Shown here one piece after another: positions 39,369-51,404 of a DNA stretch of 64,000 nucleotides (position 1 is its first letter; every line of letters starts with the position of its first letter). The notes below the pieces were generated by a model, which had not been told where the DNA came from, ran no database searches, and was given only the letters and a program-made list of their open reading frames with translations. Source of the stretch: Varanus komodoensis (taxonomy: Eukaryota > Chordata > Lepidosauria > Squamata > Varanidae); NCBI RefSeq assembly GCF_004798865.1, contig NW_025336587.1, forward strand, positions 1,366,734 through 1,430,733, in the 5' to 3' direction. Position numbers and translations under genes: made by a program.

Positions 39369-39614
39369 GTCCAGTCAAATGCAGAGGCGAGGCAACTGGG
39401 AACTTTGCAGCTCCTCCTACGCTGGCTGGCTGCTTTCAGGAGGTGGGCCAAGTCAGCCCCTTTCTGAGCTGCACCCTGGGGCAGTGGTGGGCAGCAGCCT
39501 AGCCTCTGGCCGCAGCAGGACCTGCCTGGTCAGCCATGCCAAGAGAGGGGGCAGGGGTGGTGAGGGTGGGTGGAGGAAAGCATGGAAGAGCAACTTTGGA
39601 GGCAGCCTGCTACC

Positions 39615-39731
39615 AAGAGAAAGAAAGAGAGAGGGAGGGAGGGAGGGAGGGAGGGAGGGAGGGAGAAAGAAAAGAAAAAAAAGAAAAGAAAAGAAAAAAG
39701 AAAAGAAAAAAGAAAAGAAAAGAAAAAAGGA
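39615..39731. repeat. pure purine tract, (GGGA)n then (AAAAG)n
   Basis: 117 consecutive purines on the plus strand: a GGGA-repeat block followed by an AAAAG-type block. Confidence 0.97.
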
Positions 39732-40011
39732 TGAGCAGGCGATTTTTAGGGGCTAGGTTCTCCGGTGTCCCCTCCCCAATGCTCAACCTGGGGAGGCACA
39801 CCTGCTCTCTATAAAATTTGGCCAGCAGATGGCAGCATCTGACTTTGACAGTGAGCTGTCTATTCAAATCGATTTGCTGGGTTTTGTGCAGCCTTAAAGG
39901 AGCCGGTTCCCCGTGGGAGCCTTGCCACAGAGTCAGGACCATGGCCTGTCTCCACTCCCAGTGTAGAGTGCTGGCATTGGCTTTCCCTGGTGAGGGAGCC
40001 GGATACTTGAA

Positions 40012-40175
40012 GGAAGGTGAGGCAGTGTGGTATATTGGTTAGAGCACTGGTTTCGGCTCTTGCATGGAGTTTTGAGGCTCAGCAGGTCTCCCCTGGCCAG
40101 CTGCCACTGTTCAGCCTGACCGGCTTGTCACAGGCTTGTTATGAGGACAAATTGCCCACTCAAGCATGTTTTAAA
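40012..40175 (+). mobile_element. Sauria SINE
   Basis: GCAGTGTGGTATATTGGTTA and GAGCACTGG form the head, then TTCAGCCTGACCGGCTTGTC and ACAGGCTTGTTATGAGGA. Confidence 0.75.
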
Positions 40176-40869
40176 GGGGGTCCTTAAGCTTGCCACTGGC
40201 CTAGCATTATTTGCCCGCATAGTTCAAACCCTGCTGAAGGCCTTATTGGATCAGATTGAGAGCCTGCTGCACAGGGACTGACCAACCATGTGTACTACGG
40301 GAGAGGCGGGAAGAACCTGCTTCTGCGCTTTCTCCATCGCTTGCATCATCCAGTCTCCCCCTGTCCTGTCTTCCCTGCACTTGCCTGTTTACTAAGCTAA
40401 ACGAGCCCAGGTGTTTCGGCCTTTCTGCATAGGAGAATTGCTCCAGTCCCTGATCAGTTTTGGCTGCCTGTGCTTTCCCTCACTCTGCAGTGCCCTTTTT
40501 CAGGTCCAGTGACAAGGGAGCCAGCTTAGGGACTTTTTCGTGAGAACAGGTGAGGAGAGGGGCTTGTGTCATACAGCCTGCCCCGAGCAGGAGCCCTCCA
40601 GATGAGTGGGTTTGAGGCAGTCGCAGGAAACGTGATCCATGAGGATCCACGTGGATGCCACAGCTTTCCATCCCTCGGTTGGCGCTTGACGGTTTCTCCC
40701 ACTGGTGATCAATGTAATCACTCAGTCTCCGTTAAAGGCAATTTCTTTCATGCTCCTTCCTAATGAAGATGGGGAGCGCTTCTCTCTCATGCATACTAAA
40801 CAGCGGCAGTTTTTACTTTCACTGGAATCGCTCCCAGAGATTCATTTGCCAAAGGGATGCAGTGGGCCT

Positions 40870-40990
40870 CATAGGATCCTAGAAGTGGAGGGGAGCCTGG
40901 GAGGCCCTCTAGTCCAGCCTGTGCTCACGGCAGGGAACCCAGAATCCTCAGCAGAGGGCCTTTCGGCTTCTGCATGAAGCTCTCCAGCCA
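40870..40990 (-). mobile_element. CR1 LINE 3' end fragment
   Basis: CATAGGATCCTAGAAGTGGA and GGCCCTCTAGTCCAGCCTGT are the reverse complement of a CR1 tail. Confidence 0.65.
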
Positions 40991-40999
40991 TATAACAAC

Positions 41000-41375
41000 T
41001 TTAGGAGGGATTCAAATGAACTGGAACCAGTTTGGAGGAGAGCAAAAAAGATCTTGGGAGACAAGAAACCGCAAGGAAAGATGGAAGGAACTGGGTAGGT
41101 TTAGCCCCAAGAAGAGACGATGAGGGGAGAGGCACTTTTCAGGGGCCCGTAGGGTTGTCATGCAGAAGAGGGCTGCAGGGTAGGACATGAAGCTGGGATT
41201 AATGGAAAGGAAGGCAGTTGGCCAGAGCTCAGAGGAACTTCTGTCCAGGGAGGCTGTGAACTCTCCATCGCTGGAGGTTTTCAGGCAGAAACTGGACAGC
41301 CATCTGTCTGGGATACTTTAAGCTGGAGTCCAGCTCAAGCAGGGACTGGATGGGCCCCTTCAAACTCAAACTAAT
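41000..41375 (+). mobile_element. CR1-like LINE fragment
   Basis: AAGATGGAAGGAACTGGGTA, AGCCCCAAGAAGAGACGATG and GGTTTTCAGGCAGAAACTGG follow the order of the CR1 C-terminus (LFSLEKR- and FRQKLD-type codons), then GGACTGGATGGGCCCC. Confidence 0.7.
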
Positions 41376-43624
41376 TATGACCTTCAAACTCTTTATGACC
41401 AGAGACAATTCCTGTTATGCGCTCTACAAAATCGTCATGGCCTTGTTATGTTCCTTTTGTGAGGGAATGCCATCTTCAGCTTTCATTAGCACGACTTGGT
41501 AGGGTTTTTGCTCTTCCCCTATTTCTGTTGGCTGGGGGATGTTTGCCATTCTGGTCCCACCTGTCTGGGGAAGGCAGAGGGACAAAATGGTCAGCCAGGA
41601 GACTTAATTGAGTCTTTTTCCTATGCACAAGTATATGTCCCTTTAGAGATGACCCGCATCTAAGCCCTTGTCTGAAGACCAAAAGTTCTACAGGCCGAGA
41701 AAGGCGTGGCAGGGAATGATGGAGAGATACTCAGAGAAGGAGAGTTTTGGCAAATCACAAAAGCCAAAATAAGCAAACTGCAGTGGATTTTCCACCTTAG
41801 AAGATCAGGAAGCGGCAGAGGGACAAGACCTGCCCTGTCTGAAGCCTGGCAGCTTTCTGCCAGCACTGGGCCACGTGGACTGGTGGAAAGAATCACCTTC
41901 CAGGACAGTGAGGACTAGAAGCTTATACTATCTTCAAGAAGAATTAAGAGGGTCACACTCTGTTGCCTCTCTTTTCATAAAAGCCATCCGTTGAGGGATC
42001 AAGGCAGATCCAGGCCCATAACCAGGAAATCTAGATTGAAATGGGTCTGGATAGTGTCCTCCATGAGAGCTTGTGGATACCTCATCACAGCCTCAAGAAC
42101 CTTCCCCAAGAAAGGGGCGTTTGCAACAGGATGGGAGTTCTTAAATCTCACTCTGTACAGAGCCGTTTTCTCCCATCATTGTTGCCCTTTCAAGAGAAGC
42201 TGGAACCTCAGCTTTGCACAGAGGACAAGCCAACAAAGGAAGCTGCCCTAGAGCAGGCTGAGGGCTCATCTGGTCTAGAACCCTCAGCAGCTGGGGTACC
42301 TGATATGGGGTACCTACCTCTGATATGGGAGGCAACCTAGAATCATGAGGACTAGTCACCATGGGAAGACTTTTCCCACAAATGCCTCACTTTCCGCACA
42401 CCAGGCATCATTGCATGCACCTTGAGGTCCCCCCTTTGCCCTTGTTCTAAACCCTTCCCAGCTGTCAAAATAATCTTCAAAGGGAGCTGCTTCAGCCCTC
42501 TCACCCCTACCCCCAGTCATAGGAACTGCCGCATTTGCACTTAAAAAAAAAACCCCTTATAAGTGCAGGGAACAGAACTGTACATCCAGGATTCGAAGTG
42601 GGACGGCTTTGTAGATTTGCACAAGGGGAATAAAACTTGGGCATTTTATTTTGGGTTCCTTTCCTAACTATGCCTAAAATGAAGCTTGCCTTTTCCACCA
42701 AGATGCGTTTAGCGCTCCTTCGACCAACCTCGTTATTCTCTCTACCCTGGCTAGCCATTAGCCAGGCATAGCAAGAAGCAAGAGAAGGCACTTGGTTGGC
42801 TGCGTTCCCAAAAGCACTTTATCCTCCCCTGCAGGGACTGAAATTAGACAAAAAGTTTGGCCTGATGAAAAGCAGATTCTACGATCCTGTGAGTGGATTT
42901 TTGCATAGATCGCTTGAACCTCAGGTTGTTCCACTCTTGAATGCTCTATTTGTCCCTACTGTTGAGAATTGTAACATGGGCTACGTGCATCTCCCCTCTT
43001 AATACATGGGGTTTTGGTGGTTTTGCCAGCAAACATATACCTTTTGCAAGCAGTTTTCCTAACAGAAAACAAATGCATCCATTTTAATGTGCACTTTCCT
43101 TTAAGTCTGATTTTCTTTTGCACTTTCTTTTGTTTTTGTTTGGAGAAAGCCATGGCAAAATTCAGAGAAGGGCGGGCTTTGAATTTTGGCCTGCAAGTTG
43201 GTTCAAAATTGCAAAATGGAATAACCTTGCACTATAAGGTGAACCAAACCAATTCCTCCATTGCCTTTACTTGGAAATAGGCTCTGTAAATCAGTAAAAT
43301 TTAACTGCCTCAGGCTTTCTCAATTCTATTTCTTTGCTTTTCACTACTAAGTCCTTCTCAGACTGTGGACTTTGTTTCTTTCTCTTCACAAGAAAATCCA
43401 TGTGTCTTTTCATGCATATTTTCCCAAATACATCAGTTACTCACATTTTGAATGTACTCATTTTGAGCTGTATGCACCTTGAAATGAATGCACTTAAAAT
43501 ATATATTTATTTTGGCCTGCATGCATTTTGAAGTGCACCTTGTTTTCCTGTGCTGATAGTGTATTTGTGCACATTTCTGAAATGATATGTATTAAAATAC
43601 ATGCAGCATTTTCCATGAGTGAAA

Positions 43625-43800
43625 TATTTGTTGTTATGTGCTGTCAAATCTTCTCTGACTCATGGCAACCCTATGAATGAAAATCCTCCAGCATGCTCAG
43701 CTCCCATAAATTCAAGTCTGCGGCTTCCTTTGTGGAGTCCATCCATCTCTTATTTGGCCTTCGTCGTCTTCTGCCTTCACCTGTCCCTAGCAGAGTACAG
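43625..43800 (-). mobile_element. RTE-type LINE fragment
   Basis: TTGTTGTTATGTGCTGTCAA, GACTCATGGCAACCCTATGA and GCGGCTTCCTTTGTGGAGTC resemble the 3' end of RTE/BovB-like LINEs in reverse orientation. Confidence 0.5.
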
Positions 43801-44859
43801 CATATTCAGGCACAAATCTGAAATGCTCCCATTTTGAAACGCAGGCCTTTTGTGCGCAGGCTGCCCCCATATTCAAAGTGCAGTGGCACCTTTTTTAGTG
43901 TGCTCTCTTTTGAAATAGACACACGCTACCGAATGCTGCTTTTTGAGGTGGGTGTGGGTGAATCGCACCCTGCAGGCTTCGAAATGTATGGATGCGGCCC
44001 ACAGGTCACGTCCTAGCCCATCTTCTCACCAGAAGCTGCAAATTCCATAAAATCCTGATGAGGAACAAACCGAAGCAAGTTTTTCATTTGTCCCTGCCTG
44101 AGAGCAATCCTCGCTTGGAGCATGAAGGCTTAATCCTGCGTGGACGTGGATGGGATTGCAGGCTCAGCCTGAGAGAGGCCTGATTTCCCATGAGCCCCCT
44201 GCCTTTGCGGGCAGTTGTCATTCCCACAGCCTGCTATCCGGTGAGGTCCTCTGACCCCGTTGTAGCATCGCCTATTCCTGCCTTATCCCGATCTCCTCTC
44301 CTCGCAGCAGCTGTCACTGCTTGGTTAAGTTCCTCGGCTGCTTCATCCGTCATCGCCTGTCTTTCTTGATTTTTATCATCCTCTCCTGCCCAGTCTTGCC
44401 AAACTTTATCTGGGATTCCTTCTGTCGCAATAATCACACTCTCCTTTTTGCCCTGCAATCTCTCCATCATCTACTCAATGGCTGTGGATAATTGCTTTTG
44501 AGTTCTGGGCCACATTGAATTTTAAGAATTTCCCAATGAGAAGAAACTAGAGTGCCCATTTTTAGTTAGAGAAAAGAAGAGTGAAGGTAGAGAAATGATA
44601 AGTCACTACAGTACCTTCTAAATCTGGAGTGCAAGACCATCATCTGTAGCCATGGTAGTTGGGGCTGATGGGAGTGGTAGTCCAAAGCACCTACACACCA
44701 CTAGGTTAAGGAAGGGTATGAAAACATTGTATTAAGTTCAGCATGAATATATTTTTCCAGATTCTATATCTGAGGCCAAGATATTGGATTGAGGGAAACC
44801 TGTTTAGTTTAGAATCAGAGGAATCGAGAATGCTGTGTGACTTAAAAAGCCTGCAGGCA

Positions 44860-45435
44860 TCATAGATGCATAGAATAGTAGGATTGGAAGGGGCCATCAG
44901 GTCAAACCCCCTGCTGGTGCAGGACACCAAGTCACACCACCTCTCCCAGATGGCTCTCTAGCTTCACCTCGAATGTCTCTCATGTGGGAAAACCCATGAC
45001 CTCTCCAGGCAGCTGGTTCCACTGTCGTATTGCTCTGACAGCGAGGACGTTTTTCCTGTTGTCTGGCCTGAATCTGGCGTGCTTCAGTTTAAGTCCTCTG
45101 TTCCATGTCCTGCACTCTGGGCTGAGTGAGAAGAGGTCTTTCCCTTCCTCTCAGTGACAGCCTTTGGGGTATTTCGAGAGTGCTTTCCTATCCGCCCTCA
45201 GTCTTCTCTTCTCGAGGCTGAACGTGCCCATTTCTCTCCATCTGTCATTGCAGGGCTTGGTTTCCAGACCCTGGATCATCTTCGTTGCCTTCCTCTGAAC
45301 CCTTTCTAGCTTTTCTGCCTCTTTTTAAAACCTGGGTGCCCTGAATGGAACCCAGTATTGCAGGTGAGGTCTGACTGGTGCAGAGTAAAGGGGAACCAGT
45401 ACCTCTCTTGTCCTGGAAGTGATGCATCTGTTTAG
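44860..45435 (-). mobile_element. CR1/L3-type LINE 3' half
   Basis: ATTGGAAGGGGCCATCAGGT at the 3' end, then CAGCTGGTTCCACTGTCGTA, GTCTTCTCTTCTCGAGGCTG and CCTTCCTCTGAACCCTTTCT, the reverse complement of the CR1 RT thumb. Confidence 0.8.
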
Positions 45436-46710
45436 CCTTCCCTTTCCTTATTTACGTGCTGCATGTGAGGCAACAGCTGGAGAGGCTGAGGACTCGGTGC
45501 CCCTGCAGAAGGGGCAGCTTCTCGCAATCCTGCTTTCCCAGAAGGCGAGCGGCTTCCTGGCTGCAGGGTGGTTGAGCTGGAGAGAGCCAGAGCGCGTCTG
45601 TCCTCCGCAAAAGATTTATGCGAGAAGAAACGCGAGGTGACACAGGCTGATTAAGTTACTTAGTTCATCCTGAGGTCAGAACAGGAGTTCCTCGCACGTT
45701 TGCCTTTTAACTAAGTTTAGTCTGGCTGTGCCTCTCTGCAGAACAAATTCTCTTTTGCTTCCTGTTCCAAAATGGAGAACTGCACAGTTGCACACCATAG
45801 CACAGGCCACACATTTGCAGAAACTTACACGCATGCACAAGTGTGTACAGGCATGTGAAGATGGTCCCTGTAACCTTGGATAATCGCCTCCCAGGAACTG
45901 GGTGGGGAACTCACTGAGAATCTCTGCTCTTTGTACCATCACGATTCCTGCTATTGCTGTGGTTCTGCAGCAGCTGCAAACAAAACACCTCGCCATTTTT
46001 GCAAGAAAATACAGGGGCTTCTGGGAGACTGATTCTGTTCCCCAAGCAATGTTTTTCTTGGGAAATCATCACTCTTGTGCGCCTGTCTCCAGTGCAGTAG
46101 TAAATACGGCAGAAAGTAGAGAGGGGGCTCGATAAAAAAAACCACAGGGCCTGCACATGGCCTGCAAGCTGCCTGTTGCCGCTCTCTTTACAGGCACCTG
46201 ACCCATCTAAGTGCAGCTGAAAGATCACGAATGCTAAAAAAAGTTTTTCACGCTGCCCGTTGACAGGTAGCCACACCTAGAGAGTCACAGATTGAGCTCA
46301 CCTGGCCATCATCTTTGCTGCTCAGGTGAGATACTGCATTTCTATTTGAACAACAACATTTCCCCCCAAATGCATGTCTGGACATCTAAATCGGCGCGTT
46401 GAAAGCTCATGCTTGCCTGCATCCTCTTCAGAGGCTGATTCATAATGTTTATTCTATGCACATGTCTCTCAGATCCACAAGGGAGCTGAATGACAAAACA
46501 AAATGGAACAACTAAAACGCAAGGAGAATTGCTGTGATGCAGAAGTGCAAAGTTCTTCATTTAGGAAAGAGAACTCATGTGCAGGTAGACGATGGGGACA
46601 GCTGCCTTGACAACAGGGCATATGAAAAGGATCTTAGGCTGAACATGAGTCGGGAGCATGATGTGGCCTGGCCTCGGATAGCCGGGCTGCCTGGCCTTGT
46701 GCACAGAGTC

Positions 46711-46884
46711 GTTGCGATAGTGATCCTGCTCAGTACGAGAGGAGCCGCAAGTGCAGGCATTTGTTGTATGTGCTTGGCCGAGGAGCCAATGGCCGAAGCT
46801 GCCATCTGTGGGATTGTGACGGAACGCCTCTTAAGTCAGAAAACCCCCTAAAGGTAACGATACCGCAGCACCGAGGAGCCTTGG
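46711..46884 (+). pseudogene. 28S rRNA fragment (retroposed)
   Basis: About 174 bases near the 3' end of 28S rRNA, from GTTGCGATAGTGATCCTGCT to GAGGAGCCTTGG, with scattered substitutions. Part of the composite element, not an rDNA unit. Confidence 0.92.
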
Positions 46885-46891
46885 TGTGTAG

Positions 46892-46964
46892 GTTTCTGTA
46901 ACGTAGCAGTTATCACGTTCACCTCACACACAAAAGGTCCCCATTTCGATCCTGGGCATAAACA
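46892..46964 (+). pseudogene. tRNA-Val(CAC)-derived segment
   Basis: Exactly 73 bases, starting GTTTCTGTAACGTAGC and containing TTATCACGTTCACCTCACAC, AAAAGGTCCCC. Anticodon CAC is intact. The A box and B box (ATTTCGATCCT) carry changes, many of G-to-A type, so it is a decayed SINE-type segment. Confidence 0.88.
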
Positions 46965-47639
46965 GGCTTTCAGGGGTCAGACTAGATGGCCCCGGAGACC
47001 CCTTCTGACTCACTCTGTTTCTATGTGGCTGCCAAAAGAGGCAATTGCAATTTCTGGTTATGTCCATAGCAGCCTAGTGTCTAAGGCACGGGGCACCATA
47101 GTTCCATCCCATTCTGTGTTGGTTGGCCTCACCATGAGTACTATAACCAGTTCTATCACACTTTAAGAAGGATTCGGATAATTGGAGTAAGTTCAGAGGA
47201 GGGATGCAAAGATAGTCAAGGGCCTAGTAACTTGGTCCTGCAAGGAGAAATGGGTGCAATTGGGTGTGCTTAGTCTTGAGAAGAGAAGACTGAGGCTGGT
47301 GTATAGAAGAGGACTGGCATGTGTTCTCCGACATCCAGAAAGGTAGGACGTGAAATTATGGGAGACAGTCAAGCAGAAACTGGACAACCAATAGAGACGC
47401 TTAGGCAGGATTCTAGCACTGAGCTAGACGTGGAAATGCTCCATCCCTTGCTCTGTACAGGATCAGTGGGAAGCTCCAAATTTGGGGGCTTTTACATTAG
47501 TCTTCATGGGATTGAGTCCTGCTACATCATTCATTGCTTTGGGAGGATTTTGTTATTCCGAAAGGCTGTGGAGCAAGAAAACACAATGCCAACTCAAGCC
47601 TAAACTGGGCCTGCATTGACTAATGGACTCACATCTAAT

Positions 47640-48180
47640 TAGTTATTTATTTCATTTTTCTACCACCCAACAGCCAAGGCAGACAACAAAAGTTAAAAAT
47701 GCGCACGAAGAAAGAAGGGGAGGGGGGAAATAACATAAAACCACCGCATTTGGAATCAAATCGGCATGGAGGTATAGCAGTGGTGCAGGATAAAATGCAA
47801 TATTAAAACTAAATAAAAAGCTCAGTGTTACAATACTTGCAAAGTAAAAAGGGTTTCAGCTGGTGCCAAAAAGAATACAGAGTACAAGGTTCCAGGCACT
47901 TAGATCATAGCAACCAAGAAGGCCCTTCTCCCAGCAGCCACCCAACTCGCCATCTTTAGAGGGGGCTCCCAGAGAAAGCCCTCAGGATCTGGGTAGGTAC
48001 ATACAGGATGAGGCATTTCTCCAGGTAAGCCGGCCCCAAGCCGTGTAGGGCTTGGAATGCTAACCCTGGCACTTTGCACAGGGCCAGACTTCAACTGGCA
48101 GCCAGTGAAGCTGGAAGAGGACCGTCATAATACGTATGTTCTCGCAAGCCAGTCCCCAATAAGAATTTTTGCTGCCCTGT
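47640..48180 (-). mobile_element. L2-type LINE 3' end
   Basis: The plus strand reads GGTGCCAAAAAGAATACAGA, AAGGCCCTTCTCCCAGCAGC and AACTGGCAGCCAGTGAAGCT, the reverse complement of an L2-type RT end and tail. Confidence 0.8.
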
Positions 48181-49329
48181 TTTGAATACTGTGCATTGCG
48201 GTAATTGTTGCTTAATTTTGTGTGGAATGAAGCCTTCTGCACTGTATGCATTTTCAAAACTTGGTCTGCCCATCTCGCTCTGCAGCACCTGTTCAGCTCT
48301 GTCTTTTGCGGGAGGCATCTTTCCTCAAAACAATGGCTATTCCCTTTTTTCCTTTTTCCCCTGCCTTTCCCCATTTTTTCATGCAGCCCGGATTGCCACT
48401 GTGTCAATAGATCTCTCTCTCGCTCTCTCTCTCCCTCTTCTCCCTCTGCGGCACAGCTTCCGGCAACTTAGTACGCCATGTAATAAACCTGTATGTTCCG
48501 AAGGTTTTGTGTCTGCGTCTCCCCGTGTTGTTTTTTTTATTGCAGCGGCTGGTGGAATTACATTAGTCCCTGTTAAACGGCTGGTGGCGGGGTAATAAAT
48601 TGGACGTGTCAGACCTGTTTGTTTCTTCATCTCCTTTCATTTCTTTGAGCGATAATTTATCTCTCCTGTCGCCTGCGGTGGCGAGGATGATGCATTCGGG
48701 GATGCGGGGGGCTCGGGACAAATGGGGAAAGGAGGAAGCCAAGGACTGCATGAAACCTGCACACAGGTGTGTGCGTTTGGAATGAGCGCTGATATGGGCT
48801 CGCTCACAGGGTTTCAAGCAGAGGCACTCGTTAGAATCTCGCCGTTCCCAGTGGTGCGAGCTATTTGATGTAGAGCTTTTAAAAATGGGAGGGGGGGAAA
48901 TCAAGGTGAGAGAACCCATGGATTTACTGAGTTGACAGTTCACACCGACATCTTACATATTCACCCACGATATGTAATTACTTGAAGTTTGCAAAAACCA
49001 CACTGCTGCTGGGAACTAGGGGTTTCTTAAGGCAAAGGCTGGGAAAGGGTGATTTCTCTAGTAGAGGGGACGAGACAGACAGGAGTGATATCTGGGGTCT
49101 GTAATGACCCCAGAGCCCGTTACTGTTGGGTCTCTCAGACTGGTAGCTTGTTTCATTAGGTTCATTCAGCTGTTAGCAGTAGAAGAACCAGCAGGAGTAA
49201 CAGAACTGCTTGAGATTGGAGCAGATGGACTGGGGACACGCTGAGTGGTTGAGCAGAGTCTCTAAGTCTTCAGGGATGCTGCACTGGCCAGGTGGCTGGC
49301 TGAGCAAAGGGCTGGGACTGGTGACCCCA

Positions 49330-49545
49330 GGGTCCCTTCATCTCCACAGTATGAGGATAATCATGTCGTCTAGCCTTTCTTCTCCTGCATGTAGACTGGG
49401 CAGGGGCCGTTTCTCCTGCTCCCAGCACTCTCCTTTGCAGTAGCTCAGCCTGGGAATTCTCTTGTCTGGCCCAGGATCGCTCAGCAAGCTCTGTCTGTGG
49501 GTGGGGACCCGAACCTGGGTCTCCCACCACCTGAGCTCAACATGC
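49330..49545 (-). mobile_element. decayed Sauria SINE
   Basis: CTGGCCCAGGATCGCTCAGC, then GGGGACCCGAACCTGGGTCT and a tRNA-like end, in reverse orientation. Weaker than other copies. Confidence 0.45.
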
Positions 49546-50584
49546 CCTGTTTGAACTGGAACATTAATGTAAAATACCCACTGAGTGTATTCCCCATGTT
49601 TGGGTTGCTCAGATCCCCAATAATGAGATGGGATGGGCAGCATTTCTGCAGGCCTTTTTCAGCCTGAGACCCAAATTAAATTTCAGAGATGCCCCTGAGG
49701 GCTGCCTTTCAGCAGTGCTGAAGGCAAAGGGGGTACTGTCAAAATACAACCCACCCTTCCCAACAAATTACAGCTGGCAGCCCCTGCTAAATCTTGGGCG
49801 AGGTGTGTCACCTTTTTGGAACTGGGGTGGGGGAGTGGTACAAAATCCTGGAAGGTTGGGGAGAAAGGGGTGTGTGGCTGCAGGACCTCGACCCCCAGAC
49901 AAGCAGGAGTGGGCCCCTGGCCTGAGGCTCCAAGCAACAGGAATAGCAGCTCAGCAGGGCCTCCTGATAAGGAAAGCACAACAAGGAAGATAATTCAAAA
50001 AAAGGAAAACAGCTTCAATTACATCTCACTCCTCAGTGAAGGACAGTATCTCAGTTTTCCTGCCACACCTCTGTTTGCAGGCCAACCTCAGACTTGTGGC
50101 TGATCCCAGATATGGTGATTGGCAGGTTATTATAAAGCTCCTAAAACGTGATCCTTCTGTATTTACAATTTGAAATAGTATTATTTTGAGGGCAATGGAG
50201 GTTGCCCAGGGTTGCTGATCAGTGAGTCATGAACATCAAGACAACAGATGCCCCCATGGGAAATTATTTTAATATGCTTTATTAATATTTTGTATCCCAT
50301 TGTGAAGCCAAAATTAAAACAGCAGGGGGAAGGCACAAAGGGAGGGAATGCAAGACGGCGTTCTTCAAAAACAGGATGCAATTAAGATAAAACTCATATT
50401 AGCCGAGACAGAATTCCATCGTGTTTGTCTGCTGTTTTAATACCTTTTTCTCCAGTGCAATGCAAAATTTATTTCCTGCCTTCTCAATTCATCTTACTGG
50501 CATTGTAGTCACTGGGCTGCTGGAGCAGGGCAACCCACTTACCCAGTTTCCCCGGGATGTCCTGAGAAGGCATAAACAGAGTGC

Positions 50585-50720
50585 AAAGTCCACAGAGTTG
50601 GAAGCGATCTCAGCAACCATCCAGCCTGCCCCTCTGGTCCTGTGAGAAATCCCTCCTTCACATCAACCCTCTGGGTGTCGGGGCTCACCTGGCGCTGCAG
50701 GTCAGGGATACAGAAGGAGC
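50585..50720 (-). mobile_element. CR1/L3-like fragment
   Basis: CACAGAGTTGGAAGCGATCT and CATCCAGCCTGCCCC resemble the reverse complement of a CR1 tail. Confidence 0.5.
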
Positions 50721-51404
50721 TCTCCAACTCCATCTCTCAGCAGCCCTGAGGGGAGAGGGCTCCAGATGTGTGCAAACCGCAAGATGTCAGTCCCCAAGCC
50801 TGAGAGGAGAAGCATTGCCAGCCCTGAGGCCAGGAGCCTCTCTCTGCAGGGCTCTGCATCTCCACGGAGGTGCACAGTCCAATCTGGACAGCTTCGACCC
50901 AGCCCCAGCCCCAGCCCCTGGGGTCCTGGGAGCTCTCCGGAGCGCTGACAGTCGGCTTCCTCCCATTCTGCTTGGAGCCTGCTACTGCCATGTTTGCACA
51001 AGACCCCAGATAACCTCTAAACAAGTAACCTTGTGACTCTGGCCACCTCATCTGGTCGTTGGAGCTTTCTGGGCAGGCAGGTGGGCTTCATGTTCCAGGA
51101 GACCCTCCCTTTGCAATGAGGTCTTCCTGAGGCCTGGAGTGCTCCTTCTCCTTTGGGTATTTTCTCTGTGGTGTCTCCTGGCTCCTCTCATGTCTTGTGG
51201 CTCAACTCAAACTCAACCCTGTCTACCTGACCCTCTTAACATTTCCTGAGACTTATGAGAACGTCTTACATCCTTCAGCATCGTCTGGACTATCACCATA
51301 ACTGGAGAAAAGTGTTGGGTGTGCATTCAGTTTGGAAGGAATGACAAATTGATCTGAATCAACTTTGTTCCTTTTTGTTGGTCTGTGTTTGAGTTGCTCT
51401 GGGA

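Larger units (their letters stand above)
46668..47022 (+). mobile_element. composite retroposon: 28S rRNA + tRNA-Val + CR1 tail
   Basis: Flanked by the 7-bp direct repeat ATGTGGC (46,661-46,667 and 47,023-47,029) and inserted in an older CR1. Parts in order: a short 28S piece GGCCTCGGATAGCCGG (46,670-46,685); about 25 unassigned bases; a long 28S piece (about 46,711-46,884) with CCTGCTCAGTACGAGAGG, GTATGTGCTTGG and CATCTGTGGGATTGTGAC; a 73-base tRNA-Val(CAC)-like segment (46,892-46,964); and a CR1 tail with GGTCAGACTAGATGGCCC and CCCCTTCTGACTCACTCTGT. In 28S rRNA the short first piece follows the long one, so the 28S part is permuted. The recognition of each part is secure; whether it is a family is unknown. 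Confidence 0.88.
46510..47450 (+). mobile_element. old CR1 LINE fragment, interrupted
   Basis: The left part (to 46,667) has AGAAGTGCAAAGTTCTTCAT and CTGAACATGAGTCGGGAGCA; the right part (from 47,030) has GCCAAAAGAGGCAATTGCAA and TAGCAGCCTAGTGTCTAAGG. These are adjacent in CR1, so the 355 bases between them are an insertion. Confidence 0.85.

Noticed and set aside
39536-39814. open frames rich in Arg, Lys and Glu
   Set aside because: They read through the purine repeat tract and are not proteins.
42790-42900. possible exon after CCCCTGCAGGGACTGAAA
   Set aside because: There is an acceptor-like site and a GTGAGTGG, but the peptide (GLKLDKKFGLMKSRFYDP) resembles nothing I know and has no partner exons.
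46711-46884. part of an rDNA unit
   Set aside because: Only about 174 bases match, flanked by tRNA and CR1 sequence, with no ITS or other rRNA nearby.
46892-46964. functional tRNA-Val gene
   Set aside because: Changes in the A box, B box and acceptor stem, and its place between 28S and CR1 sequence inside one insertion, make a working tRNA gene unlikely.
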